A stretch of DNA of 64,000 nt from Apostichopus japonicus (GCF_037975245.1 NC_092571.1:11355917-11419916); one strand, 5' to 3'; shown: positions 46,014-58,412, counted from the stretch's first letter. Program-made: numbers and translations. Notes: generated from the sequence alone by a model not told the origin.

Positions 46014-49000
46014 CTATGGGCAACATTTAAAGAGAAAGTATATGTACAGGTATTATATATGCCTTGAATTAGTTCATAATCGGTTATAAATCAAAAGTAG
46101 ATTGGCCGATACATTCGAATTCTTATCACAACAGCTCCCCCCCCCCCCCCCCCCATATTTGAAATCATTTGCATTTCACTAATCGGATGATGGTGTGACA
46201 GTGGTGAGAAACGGTGACTGAGATATAATGACGGTGCGACTATGACATGATTATGGTGTGACGACGGCATGATGGCGGTGCGGCAATGGTGTCGATTGTG
46301 TTATTATGAAATTGTTCTATATAACGCTGGTTAGACTAGGGTTTGATGATATTCTATCACACTAATATGTTAATGGTGCGACCGTGATATAGCAACAGTA
46401 TGATGACGGTGTAATGATGTATGCGACTGGTATTTATGGCGAACTGATAATAGACTGTATAGTTGAACTGATCTAACGTTGATGAGACTATGTTATGGCT
46501 ATCGTTTGGCGATATTCATATTACGGTGTTATGATACTGGTGCGACTATGATGTGACTACCACCAGGTGATATTGGTGTGGCGATTGATTGGTGTTGCTA
46601 GTATGATTATCATGTAACCCACGTTATCTTGCCTGACTGGAAATATCAAATAAATATTAGAAATGAATAATTACCGGAGGAAGAGATATTTCCGTCCATA
46701 ACGTTGACGAGAATAGCATTCTGTTGACCAATCTCTCCGTCAGATACGTAAGCAATGGTTACCAGGGTGCTCTCAACATTTTCGTCTTCCATATCCTGTA
46801 TAGCTCTGAATGAGAAGTTTTGACGGTCGCTGTTTTGAAATACAAGTTTCTTGTCGCTGATCGTAAAATCGTCACCGTATGTGAGTTCCCACGGTTGCAC
46901 TCCTATGACTGGAAAAATATTTAACTCTTATAACATAATACATAACAATATTAATGAACCGCATAGAAAGGAAATGTTCCCGGTAAGTTTCATATCTTCT
47001 TTGAAAACTTCGCAGAATTACAAAGAATTGCAGCAAAAGAAAATACACATGATTATTCCCTAACCGAACTAATACCTGACTTATGATACGATAGAACCGT
47101 GTCGCCCGCACATCGCCAGCCCCCCCCCACCCTCATCTCCCTACCCTACTCAATGCGATCGCCTTAAAAAAGACTCAAACCGAACCATCCTCTTTAACTA
47201 ATATGTCAGAGATCTTTGTAATGAACTTATCTACCACATTGATCAAAAATAAAATTTAAAAAACTCGCGAGATATCGGTGTTTTAAAAGTTGCTTCTGCG
47301 AGCTGTCATTATGCAAATCTGTGATGTCATAGTGCCACTATATAATCTGAAATCTTATATCTTTTTCTCTGTTTTTCTTTTCATATATTTAACAGGGGTG
47401 GATGCAGGATTTTTGACAGGGGGGGTCTGACTGGTCCAGCCGCGCCTGATCGAAAGACTATCTAAGCGGAGCGCCACCATCGGTTGGCGCGGAGCGTACG
47501 AGAAAATTTTTGGCTTTACAAACCCCCCCCCGATGGCCGGAAACGGCACTTCCCGAGTATTCTAAGCTGCATGTACCTAGCCTGAAAATATGGATCTCAT
47601 GTCTGCAATTTCTCAATTGATGAGAAAAAACAGTCTATGAAATATGGTAATACATATCAGATGAGTTGAGATGATACAAAAATCATAATGCCTTTAGCCA
47701 CCAATCCCTCTCCCGTTCCGTCACCACTGTTTGATGCAGGGCGGGATCCAGGATTCTGGAAGGGTGAGGGGTTTGGCCTCCAGTGATCCTAGGGTCTAAG
47801 GGGAGTGGGTTTCCCTCTATCCATTGTGAAATTCTTGGATATTTAAGTACAACAGGGAACCCCCTTCAATTTAGCCATTCAAAGCACCTACAAAAAGTCA
47901 CTCGAAATGTATCTGCATCAGTACGAGTTAGCTAGTTTTATTGATGATCTATTCATGGTAGATTGGAGAGAACAAACGCCGTGGATGTTTCTCAATGAAC
48001 TTTCGGACCACTTCGTCAGTGTCGATAGGAGTGTTATAATACGTGTTCATGAGAACAAGAGCTGTGAGACGTTCCTTGCCCATTGTTGATCGGAGAACAG
48101 TTTTATGCCTTCTCACCGCAGAAAACGATCTCTCATGAAGAATTCGTTGGCGCATCCTATGCAGCCTACCGCTCTGCCACCTCACCGCCCAAAAAAATTC
48201 GAACACCACCTCAATTTTGAAACTTTTCGGTATCAATATTATCAATAATTTAAATAAAGCATTTGCAAAACAAGACTATACATTAGAGAAAATAAAATAT
48301 TGCAATAAAGAAAAACACAAGTTTGAAATTGAAACACAAGTGTTTCGATGATGTCATAGTTTGACTTGATCAAGTCTTTAGTCGTATGTTTGCAGAAACC
48401 TTCCAAATGCAACAAGATATTTCGTAGATGTCTGGGGAAGTTTTTCATGACAGTTATTTCTATCACATTGACTAATAATAATGGATGGGTTTCGTCTCCT
48501 TTTAGGAACCCAACATTGTTTAGTTTGCTGTATAGAATGTTATAATGTGGTGCCTCTGTGTTGTAACCTTATCAGCAGACGGCAGTGTTTTTCTTGTCTG
48601 CGAGAGTAAATTCGTTCAGTGAAAAGTATAGGCTACCATTGGGTTTTGGTTTATGAATATAAAGTAGGGGCCTGTTTTAGGAATTCACAAGTGTGGCAGG
48701 GGAGGGGACAATTAAAAATAGGGACCTCGACCTGAGTGTACCCTCCGATGGGGTGGGGTACTTTATCATCGGCTGTAAGTGTAGGGTCCAACAAGGGGAC
48801 ATATAGGTCCAGGCTATAGGCGGGGGGGGGGGGGTAAGCCCTCAGAGGATGACGAGGTTTCAGATATATGTTGTATTCTTTCATTGATTTTCGAGCACAA
48901 ATACAATTCATTGGATTGAAGTGTAGTTACTCTCAAATTTCCCTCTTTCTCCTTGACTTTAGGCGATATATATCAGTTTTTGATTATGATACAATAAACT

Positions 49001-52000
49001 TACAAACGGTCGCATTAGTCCGTTGTGTGGCTAGTACATTAATGTCATAATAGCTGCATTCTCCTTCGTAAATGGTAAATTCATCAAGCTCAAAGTAAAA
49101 CATCAATGGCTGAGGGCCAGGCTCCGTAGTAGGCTCATCTGTCGGCAATGCAACACTGCCACTACACGAGCATGCTATATTGAAAAAGAAACAAATTTGT
49201 ATTTTAGTTTGTATTCATTGTTATTGTTATTTTACTAGGCCTAGAATATATTTATTTTTATTATTTCTATTAAGTATCTATTATATTTACTTATCATTTA
49301 TTATTTAATTATCCTTTGGCCCACTGCCCATATATATTTTTTGTTATGGGAGTAAGATCCATTCTTATAATGTGATGAGGCCCATAGAATGGATACACCC
49401 TATTTTCCCTGATTCCGGGTAAGATAAATTTCGTTCCCACCCTGGGTTAAAGTTACCAATTTTCGGTGATGTACGTTATCACCATACGTGATACGTTTCT
49501 GGCAATGAGAACTAAGATGAAACCGTAACATATTTTATTATATAGGACTATATAAATAACTTAAGCATAGTCAGAGGCGTGACAATAGGCGGTTCATTGA
49601 ACCAGGGGCCACATGTCCAGGGCACCGAGGGTTGCTTCCGACATTTTGAGCCATATACTGTCAACAATACTGTCAGTAAAGTGAGCGATATGAAGCTTTG
49701 TGGGTTTACATTTATGGCTTTACGTTAAGTGCAGTTTTTTAAGCCTTGGGTCGCTGCAACCCTGGCTACACCCTAGCTACTTGTTGTTGTTAAGATAAGA
49801 TTGAATGATACAAGTTTTTCGTGTTCGCGTCACTGAATATCAGATACTCAGTTGGTACGCCTCTGTGTCACACAGAAGACACACTACTCACTAGTCTTGG
49901 CCAAGTCGCTTGTAACGCTTAGATACGGGCAAATAGCTTTGTGAAAAAGAAAGGTACATACTAGGCTGAACATACTAGGCTGTACATACTAGGCCGTACA
50001 TACTAGGCCGTACATACTAGGCTGTACATAATAGGCCGTACATATTAGGCTGTTCATACTAGGCTGTTCATACTGCGGTCTTAACAAGACACACTACTCA
50101 CCTGCGCAATGCACATCTCCTTCTGAATCGTCATCTTCTATAATAATTGTTACGTTATTAAATGCAGGGTCGATCGATCCGATAGGAGTTTGACTGATAA
50201 GTAACGTCACTTCCTCTCTGTCTTCTACGTCACAATCGTCGATGATGTGTATCTCAATAACGTATTCTGTGGACTTTGCGAAGAAGAATGAGTCCCGTCT
50301 GATCGTGGCATTAAAGAACGCAGTGTAATCCCGGTACTCCACCATGCCATTCTTCTCAGCCGGTAAGTATTCTAACGCTAAACGAGAAAAATGACGTCAT
50401 CAAGAGTATAGGTCGATTTTTTAACTTGAAAGGTCGTAAGAACAAAATGTGATAAGGGTTATCTAACAATGAAATTGCATATTATGTGCATGAGTTGAAT
50501 TGATTAGTGATTTGTTTGGATTTATTCGCACAACATTCAAAAAAAGAAAAATAATGTAACAAAAAAATCAAGAAAAATGGGAAGAAAAGTGCAAGAACGA
50601 CACAGAAAAGTCTGACAAGCAGACTTATTTAGTGATATGTGTGACGATGAAGCATCATGATGACGTAAAACTCTCACATGTACAAAACTTGTTAATTTTT
50701 AAGTTTGAAAATGTCTGTAAAGTAATATAGTGGTTGCGAGTTTTAATATAAATGATTCCGAAAACGGACTTTATACATATTCGTAATGGAGTATAGAGGC
50801 CACTGCGTATACCACGTGACAGTAAATGAATGTTAATGAATTTGGTCACTGCATTCAATTCTAGGGCGCCTTGTTCTGTTACAGTACAGAAGAAGTGCAA
50901 TGAAATTAAATTCAGTGGCAATAATATCGGTTTCGAAACTCCACGTAACGTATGTTAAAGTTTTGGGGTGATAATTTTTTTTTATGGAAAAACGTTCTTT
51001 AGGCAACCTTTTCAGGAACCTTAGACGATAAACACCATAGCCTATTTGGCAAAAATAAGTAGTTTTTTTGTTTAAATAAAGTGTCAATAACTTACAGATT
51101 ACCGCATCATTCTTAATATTAGCTCTGACGTGTATATTTAAAGTGCCACTTGACTCGCTAGCAACGATGGTTGAGTTGACGAAAGAGAAAACCAGCGGAT
51201 TGTCCTCTGTGAGTAAATTAACAGAAATATTTTATAAAATTGATTATATTAATTATGATTTTGTTTTTAAAAAATGACAAAATTAACATATGCTTAAAAT
51301 GTTGTCCTACGTGTTTCCTTCTTGGGGGGAGGGCGGGGCGGGGTGGGGGTAGGGGGTTTTTGTTGTTTGTTTAACTCTTTAATAGTGTTTGCATGAATTT
51401 TCACAATGACCGCTATAGCCTATAGCCAAAATATGTAGTCGTTAATTTCGGACAAATTAGTTCTAGTCTTGTTTCTGGTGTACGCATATAGGCGTGTAGT
51501 ATAGCCAGTCTATATGAGATGACTTGGACAGAACACGGAGCTTTCTAAGGATCAGAATATGAAATTGTTCAGTACTACTATACGAACTATAACAAACCAA
51601 CGGATGAGCTTACTAAAATAGCGAAGAATTGCTACAACTAGTTCTGAACAAGACCTTACATCACCCAATTATCTTCATGAGGTAATTAGAAATCGGCCTG
51701 GATGGCAGTTATACATCATGACACTAACTTGCAGGGATATGCATGTGGAAGAAACCAAATGGCTTTTTAACTTACATTTCACGTCGGGTAATAACCTGAA
51801 GAATTTTAAATTTATGATTGTTAACTTAACACTGCCCCATAAGGGACGCCAGAAGAGACTAAAATTGCAAGTCATTAATTTGTACTCGGTTCTCCGGCTG
51901 ACGTCCGTACTGTAACGTTATACCATAATTCCGCTCGGTCAGTTTGTAAATATTTCTTCCATCTTGATTTTTTTCTCGTTTTGAAAAGTCCGTTTGAATT

Positions 52001-55000
52001 TGTGTGTTTTGTATGGTAACTTATGATTTCAGACAGCATACTCTAATTACTCCAAGTAATTCCATCTTATATCAGTAAATGGCATTCAATAAACCAATTG
52101 GCAAACTTTGATATCCATTATCGATTTTTACCTTTATTTGAAGAAAAAAATCCTAACTAGTCACGCTACTGAACTATAACGAAGTTATAAGAGTTTTACT
52201 ATATTTGTTTTTAGATTAGTCATCCAAGATGGAGCCTGATCACGAAAAAAATAACTAACTGGATCCACTCTCAACCCTAGTCCCCTATATAGATCGACTC
52301 GACAGAAACCATGTGATCATGATATTGTTATGTCAAGTGAAGTAGCATGCACGAGTGAAAACAGCCCAAGTGGAAAGACACAGAAATGCGTTATTACACA
52401 AATAATGAATGGTTTCCATTCGTGCAATAGTGCAAATATTTCATGAGTAGAAAGATGGAATGTTCCATTCAACGAGGCGCAGCCGAGTTGAAGGGAACAA
52501 ATTCAATCTTTCAACAAATGAAATATTTGCACTATTGCACGAATGGAAACCATTCATTATTTGTTTTATACAACACCTTCCAATTTGGATAAAATTGGAT
52601 GTAAAATGCACTCATGCAACAGATTGTTTTGAACAGACAGGTTTCTCTGCTCTCTTACCATTGAAAAAAGTGCTATCAAAAAAGTATAACACATGGTTCT
52701 ATTTCATAGCGTGCAATAGAGCGGATTTTGCATGCAATCGACGAGCAATTGACCAATCAAATGGCCGGAATATAATTAGGTGTTGTATAAAACGCGTTAA
52801 CTAACTTGTTTCGTCATCTTCTATGGTAATATGGCCGTATTCGTATAAGGTAATATCGCGCTCTTTGCTGTAGAGTTCAACAACAAAGGAAATTCTTTCT
52901 TCATTTTCGGCTAAGTCGTCGTCAATCAGTGTCACAGTTATCGTTGTAGTGTTCTCTCCGGCTGGTATGTAATATAAACCGTGGAAAGGCACGTAGTCTT
53001 CCCCAGGTGTCGCAGAAGACCATTCACTGTCGTAGTAAGGTGCCGTGGTTATATCTGAGTCACAGAGAAAAATATTTTAACCAAATTCTAAAGCAGAGAT
53101 ATATGACAACATTATCTAGGAAATGGGTGTTCATTTCACTAGGAAACATCGAACCAGTTCCCCTCTTCCCCCTCACCCCCCCCCCACTCCACTTCCCATA
53201 TTCAGTCGACGGAGGGAATGACTCCTTTTATATTCAGTCGGGGGAAGGATTAAGTCATTCCTTCGAATGTATACAATCCCTTAGTTTCAACTTCCCACAA
53301 AGATTTCAAGAGTACTTTTAGTGCACACATGCTGTTGTACATTACTGTAGACCTATAGTTCAAGTCTAAATATGCCTCAGAATATACCATTTAAGTTCTT
53401 AACGTCAATCTTCGGCTGTACCGATCCCAGGGCAAGCCACCTCTCCTTTTAACATCCTTCTTTTGCCTCTGGCACTTGTATCATAAAGGTTCATGTACCT
53501 ACCTAAATCAGTCGGGGTAAATTTAGAGTTTCCCCCTACCCTCCACCCCTACCCCTACCCTCCACCCCTTCCCCCACCTCTGAAATCATATACATGGCAC
53601 CGCATCGATTATGTTAATATTTATCAACCAAACATAAATTTCGTTCGTATAACCCTATTTAACCTTTCAACTTACTAATCAGCATCTCCGTCTCTTGAAT
53701 AATATTGGTTTCTATCGTGATCTCCACTGTCCCGGCGCTCTCTGAGAATTTTTCATTGTTTCCTTTCACAATCAGGAGACCTGAAAAAATGAAATACATA
53801 GAAATAGAAATAATATCAGAACTACAAAAATGCATTGACCTTTCGATGACATAATTAGCTGCATCTTTCAGGGAACTGAAATCTAAAGGCTGCCATCTTA
53901 ACTCCAAATGTTCTTTGCTTAATTGACATGAAATAACGATTGAACTCTACTATACAAACAATTAACTTGGTACCAATATGTGACGGTCAAAGAAGATTCC
54001 GTTCCTGGTATTGGGTTTACAAGGTTTTCTGATTTTGTTCTCTGATGACTCCAACTGACGTTTGACCTCCAATGAAAACAACACGTTAATCTATACTCAA
54101 TGTGGTCCATCAACAAGCCTTTAAAACCAGGATAGATGTTCGGTCTTTTGATAACTAGCTAACTGTAGGCATATACTCCCCACCCTATCCCCCTCCCTCC
54201 AACATCCCCCACCATACCTCTTCCACAAAACGAAATGTTTGATTGCAATTCAATCTCCAGGGTAACTATTTTGGTACTATTCTGCGCATGAGCGAAATCA
54301 TGAAATTTTTGAGGCTGGAAACCATGCATCTTTACGCAACGAGCTGAGTAGAAAACTAACCATATTCGTCGTCCTCTATGCGAAATTCAATGGAACTTGG
54401 CTCTCCTACTTCGAACCCGTCTGGAAAGTTAACTTCATCGAATGAGAGGTAAAAATATTCTGTCCCCTCGAAGAGTTTGTCATCTTTGATGTATATCTTC
54501 AAGGAGTGATACCTTTCGTCACGGTTCAATGTAATGACCGGTGGATCGCTGTCCAAATAATAGTCGAGAGAATATGTCGCCGTACTATTTGGTTTGATAA
54601 GTAATGCTACAAAAGGGAAAAGGTTAGAAGCAGTTGCGATGTTGATTTATGAAATAAAAACAGATAAGTAAAGATATCAACAGCTTTCCAGTTACGAAAG
54701 ATACACAAAAAGAAAAGCAAATGTGTAAGGTACAAAAGTTTCGATCGAAAGGAGGAGTAAAAGAAAATATTTAACAGTTTTATTGTTTCACCTCAGATTT
54801 CAGTGCAAGTTTTATATCGTCAAGGAAACACAACATTTCGGCACTTTAATCCTAGTCTGAAGACATTTTTATTAAGCAGTTATAGAGTATTTATCAGCCA
54901 CTAGGGCTTATACGTGTTTGCTAATAAGTTGTTACACTGAACTAGTACAGGTGTCTTAGAATAATTGTCATAACATGCAGAGACTTTTGTTTTTGTTCTT

Positions 55001-58000
55001 TTTGTTTTCATTCATAAAAAAAAAACTTGTATTCAATTCATACAATAATTTACACAAACTGAATATTTTACTATTCATTGCAAAATAAATGTTGATTGTC
55101 TTTTGCTCAGCTTTCATAAAACATGATCCGATGCAAAACATGCAATATAAATATGTGAGCAAAATACGTTGTAACTTCCGGACCGTATTTCGTAATGTAT
55201 GGAACGCCGTTGGGAGACGAGTACTTTAAAAGTACATAAATGACAAAGTATAGCTTATTGTTGATGCACTTACGTAACATGACTGGCTCATTCAGGTAAA
55301 GATTCGTTCGAACGTTTATTGTTTTGTAGCAATATTCTGGATTGCTGCAAGCGCCTTCGTAACCATACGCCGTATCATAGCTAAAGCTTACATTCACTGT
55401 ATATAAAAAAAAGAGCAAAATACTGCACTAAGCGTAAAATCAAGCAACATATTTCCATCATTTATATCAGGGAACGGATCCATTAATGGGGCCTGGGACC
55501 CTGGGACCTTGGGATCCTGGGACCCTGGGGATCGGGACGCTCGTGTTCAAAGCAATGTCCAATAAAGGTAGAAGATTTACCATACCTCTTGCTCCACTTT
55601 TTTATTATCAACATCTATTGATATTTCAGAGGCACGGGACCCCTTTTCTTTTCGAGAAATCTTGGATCCGCCATCGCTATGTTACTTCACATGAGAAATG
55701 CCACATCTTTTAATCTGATTGATAGTTCTTAAAGTGCTTCAATGTATTTCATAAATCATGTTTTTCATTAATGCGAAAAATCAGTATTTAAGCTTATATA
55801 AAGGCATGATGAATAATCATAAATGTGCAGAAGCTATAAGAGTTCTAGCCATTCGTCTTACAGAGTACAGCAGAGTAGATTCTCTGTCTGTACTACTACG
55901 TCATCAAATCCAAATCAGGAATGTCACCAGAGGGGGTTGGAGGGAGCGGGCAAGGGACAGAAGAAGGGTCATCTGTAGGTTAAAAACATCTATGGGCAGG
56001 GTGACAACTGTGTTTGATTTGAGTGGGGAAACCCGCAATGTTATCTTAAAAAATTGGATTCTCTGTACATTTCGTAACACAAATTTCAGTATCATTGAGT
56101 GTGCTGTTATTTCCAGTATAAGAGCACAATTTGATGACCCTTTCTCTTAATTATTCAAATATGGGCACTTTTTTTTAACAACGGCACTATATTTAAATAA
56201 TAGGCTACTTTTCAAATAACAACATGGCTCATTTTTACTTACGAAAATGAAACTGGAGTATGTTACTTTTTATTACCAAAATAATGGGGTACGTATAATT
56301 TATGAAAGGGCACTGATTTTTAACATTTTTTTTTTTGCACGTGCGCCCTTCCCTGGTTTTGCCAGCTATGGATGTCAGTATCTAGCAAAATCTGCTTACA
56401 AAACTAGGACAAAGAATGTTGCAACTTTATAGGGAAATTGTCAATGAGAGATTCATTTAATACAAAGGCCCCGTTTGATTGAAGCACCAGAGATATGTCT
56501 ACACGTTTATCATACTGGAGTATAGTATGCATAAGTATTGCCCCTACATTTGTTTGAAACATTAAAACAAAAAGCACTGGTCACTCATATTCAACCCGAG
56601 CTCAACAATCATTTACTACCACCGCTAAAGAATTTCCTTCCATGAGATGCTTAACTTGCTATAACTTTAACACCTTTCAAATATAATGCGAATAATATGC
56701 CTAAAAAATAAAAAGAAAAACTAATAAAGTAAAAGTAGAAAATTAAACCATGATGCTTATATAGAATATCTATAGTATAAAACATATAGGTATATTTAAG
56801 TTAGTAAACGGCAGACGTAAGTAGCCTTATTTTTTTTTTAAATAACATTCCTCAATGTAAGTATATAATAAGCCTAAATGCGTGAGGCGAAAAAAGATAA
56901 ACTAATAAAGCAATAATAGATAGAAACTTTAGGAACGATGTTAGAATCTGTACGACAATACTGGTCGTCATTTAAGTCATAAACGGCAGCCGTTAGTAGC
57001 CTTATTTTTTATTTTATTTTTTAAAATAACATCCCTCAATGTAAGTAAATAATATGTCTAAGTGCGTGAGTAGAAAAAAAGATAAACTTATAAAGCAAAA
57101 GATATCAACTTTAGCAACGATATAATATATAGAATCTGTACGACAATACTGGTCATCGTTTAAGTCATAAACGGCGTCTGATAGAGTGAGCTTACCAGTT
57201 TTCGATGACTGAACGGTAAGTACTGTAGCGGTTGGAACTCCCAGCTCACAATAAATACAAGACTTTAAACCAATCGTGTATATACTGTCATTAGTACTGA
57301 ACGCGGAATCTTCTCCGTCAAATCTAAGATATGTGGTAAAGTTATCATCGCCGGCCTCAATTGTAATATACTCTTGTTCTAAATACGCGTATCTTGATTG
57401 GCTGGCACTTGTATTCAAGTAGAGCTCTGTTAAGACAAATAAAACATTAATGCACGATAGTTGTTGTTTTTTTTTTATTAAACAAAAACATTGCATTCAC
57501 TGTAGTCAACTTGAAAATGAAGAATGTTTCCATGGTGATCGGAATTGTTACTAATGAAATACCTATTGTTTTAACAACAACTGACCCAATTACTCAAAAC
57601 ACTAATAAAATGGCTTTAAAAAACATAGCTGTACAGAGGTTATGTAAATTAGGTTACTCATTGCCAAACGTCCTGTTTCCAGAAGATGAGAGAACAAAGG
57701 GGGGGGGGGGCATGAGGAAGACTGGGATTACCCATGGAGAGCCGAACGTGTAAAATTGCACTGTAACGCAATTACCCTCACCCTCCTCACCTCCCGTAAA
57801 TTTCTTATGCAGGATGCCTTTGCCCCTCTTGTACCAATGTTGACATACTACCATTGGCATGTGTTATACACAATTATGTAATATACAATATTTTCTTTAT
57901 CATATAGAATTCTAGGTTTAACAAGATATCCACCATAGAAGTATAACGCGGGCAACAAAAATGTTATGTACGTTAAGATATTTTTTTTTTTTTTAAGATG

Positions 58001-58412
58001 TGAGTAATGTATCTAACGGGCTGGAACATGTGCTTTTAAACGACAAAACATACAGTCACTGGTGTAGAGAACTTATTTTATACGGGTTACTGCATGCAAA
58101 TTGAAAAATTCAAATACTGGAACTTTTTACTTCTGTTCCAATGTATATCATGTCTGAGCAATAAATGTAATGAATTATATGGTCTTCGGATGTTACTGTC
58201 GAATATCATGGACAAAATAAACTCAAAATGTTGTAAATTGGAAGATGTTTACTCACCGAAAGACGTATGATAGTTAACAATGTCTGATTGGTTGATGCGG
58301 ATTGGTACTTGATTCAAATGTGTGTCTTTAACGGTGATGTATGCCTGGTCCATGTAGACGGTAGGGTATGTGGTGGTATTAAGCACATCTGCTAACGTGT
58401 CAGCAGGTGGCG
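45832..58412 (-). CDS. Calx-beta repeat single-pass membrane protein (5' end outside the window)
   Basis: Eleven exons, in transcript order 58257-58412, 57196-57426, 55274-55396, 54361-54606, 53676-53780, 52806-53054, 51096-51206, 50102-50377, 49004-49174, 46675-46908 and 45832-46013; about 694 codons. Every intron is phase 1 and borders are GT-AG. Five Calx-beta-type beta-sandwich domains alternate short first-half and long second-half exons. Calcium-site-like acidic motifs are clear in domains 2-4: IKDDKLFEG with RIEDDEYG, LIDDDLAENEE with TIEDDET, and IIDDCDVEDREE with IIEDDDSEG. Domains 1 and 5 are degenerate. N-glycosylation sites are frequent. The last exon gives a short stalk, one membrane helix (LVSSLFVVMVTGMLLGISVV) and the tail IKKKK. 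Family members act in calcium-dependent adhesion or matrix binding. The signal peptide and further domains must lie to the right. Confidence 0.85.
46136..46640. repeat. C run and degenerate ATGATGGTGTGAC repeat in the last intron
   Basis: A 17-20 base C run (46136) is followed by about 430 bp of loosely repeated GATGATGGTGTGAC and GACGGTGCGACTATG words. Units are too diverged for a fixed period. Non-coding, in the intron before the membrane exon. Confidence 0.6.
46675..49174 (-). CDS. Calx-beta-type domain 5 (two exons)
   Basis: Exon 49004-49174 starts with a Cys- and Thr/Pro-rich linker (CSCSG, EPTTEPGPQP). It then enters the domain with FELDEFTIYEGECSYYDINV, ending in the perfect donor GTAAGT. 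Exon 46675-46908 continues with GDDFTISDKKLVFQ and MEDENVESTLVTI. The second-half DDD motif is reduced to DMEDE, and the end MDGN replaces EDDE, so calcium binding may be weak. Confidence 0.75.
47393..47575 (-). mobile_element. Diverged hAT element remnant
   Basis: Begins CAGGGGTGGATGCAGGAT, a typical hAT end. The interior shares GACTATCTAAGCG-GAGCGCCACC (inverted) and the GGCACTTCCC block with family H1 at 12015 and 62194. Contains G and C runs. Confidence 0.5.
47737..48245 (-). pseudogene. hAT transposase C-terminus with its 3' end
   Basis: The minus-strand ORF ending at 47949 reads ILHERSFSAVRRHKTVLRST, then MGKERLTALVLMN and PIDTDEVVRKF with HPRRL. This is the conserved C-terminal dimerisation region of hAT transposases. 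About 210 bp beyond its stop lies CAGGGCGGGATCCAGGAT (47737), a hAT terminal motif in the expected place and orientation. Upstream domains are missing or decayed, so it is inactive. Sits in an intron of the Calx-beta gene, same strand. Confidence 0.75.
49572..49865 (-). mobile_element. Non-autonomous hAT element, family H4, copy 2
   Basis: Ends CAGAGGCGT and ACGCCTCTG are inverted. The interior, read inverted, shares AATAGGCGGTTCATTGAAC and the TTTA-GGCTTTACGTTAAG region with 45115-45468. No target duplication is visible, so one end may have been exchanged. Confidence 0.6.
49955..50078. repeat. 14-bp minisatellite, about 9 units
   Basis: Unit TACATACTAGGCTG (or CCG). It begins about 25 bp inside the intron next to exon 50102-50377. 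Confidence 0.9.
50102..51206 (-). CDS. Calx-beta domain 4 (two exons)
   Basis: Exon 51096-51206 begins NPLVFSFVNSTIVASESSGT. Exon 50102-50377 carries YRDYTAFFNATI, EIHIIDDCDVEDREEVTL and the terminal IIIEDDDSEG, the classical Calx-beta second half with acidic calcium-site residues. Confidence 0.8.
52388..52800. mobile_element. Palindromic intron element with perfect 47-bp arms
   Basis: 52398-52444 and 52518-52564 are perfect inverted copies over 47 bp. The pairing continues imperfectly inwards, with GAAAGAT and TTCCATTCAAC words, to a small GCGCAGCC loop. Outer GCGTTATTACAC and GTTGTATAAAACGC words are also roughly inverted, suggesting a terminal-repeat element. It ends next to the donor of exon 52806-53054. 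Confidence 0.65.
52806..53780 (-). CDS. Calx-beta domain 3 (two exons)
   Basis: Exon 53676-53780 is short (GLLIVKGNNEKFSESAGTVE). Exon 52806-53054 is the best conserved in the gene: TPGEDYVPFHG, AGENTTTITVTLIDDDLAEN and HITIEDDET. The donor is GTTAGT, directly followed by a transposon-like palindromic stretch. Confidence 0.85.
53055..53675. other. Calx-beta intron with dispersed fragment
   Basis: Contains a C run at 53177, a CCCCTACCCT-rich stretch (53530-53580) and an inverted copy (53475-53540) of the AATCAGTCGGGG fragment also seen at 11230 and 37240. No coding signal. Confidence 0.5.
54361..55396 (-). CDS. Calx-beta domain 2 (two exons)
   Basis: Exon 55274-55396 has two Cys (GACSNPEYC) and NVSFSYDTAYGYEG. 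Exon 54361-54606 gives DSDPPVITLNRDERYHSLKI, then YIKDDKLFEGTEYFYLSF and FRIEDDEYG. The donor is again GTTAGT. Confidence 0.8.
55467..56400. other. Calx-beta intron with transposon-like sequence
   Basis: A hAT-like end CAGGGAACGGATCC (55469), CCTGGGACC tandem words, and GGATCCGCC near 55667 suggest hAT debris. The 130-codon plus-strand ORF at 55758-56150 has no recognised domain. GGGCAC words near 56160-56345 resemble the subterminal parts of family H2. Confidence 0.4.
56640..57195. repeat. Three diverged tandem copies, about 175 bp each, beside a splice donor
   Basis: Copies at about 56640-56820, 56821-56995 and 56996-57190. They share GTAGCCTTATTTTTT, CCTCAATGTAAGTA, GCGTGAG, AAAGATAAACT and CTGTACGACAATACTGGTC. 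The last copy touches the donor of exon 57196-57426. Confidence 0.8.
57196..58412 (-). CDS. Calx-beta-type domain 1 in the window (two exons, degenerate)
   Basis: Exon 58257-58412 begins PPADTLADVLNTTTYPTVYM. Exon 57196-57426 contains YLEQEYITIEAGDDNFTTYL and a Cys pair (SCIYC). The usual DDD...E and EDD motifs are missing. Exon size pattern and phases match the other domains, which is why I count it as a Calx-beta-type unit. Confidence 0.65.

Noticed and set aside
49955-50078. Short regular repeats resembling a CRISPR array
   Set aside because: 14-bp head-to-tail units with no spacers; a minisatellite.
55758-56150. 130-codon plus-strand ORF in a Calx-beta intron
   Set aside because: Starts with ATG but shows no recognisable domain, lies in transposon-like DNA and opposes a well-supported gene. 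Could be a transposon ORF fragment, but not supportable.
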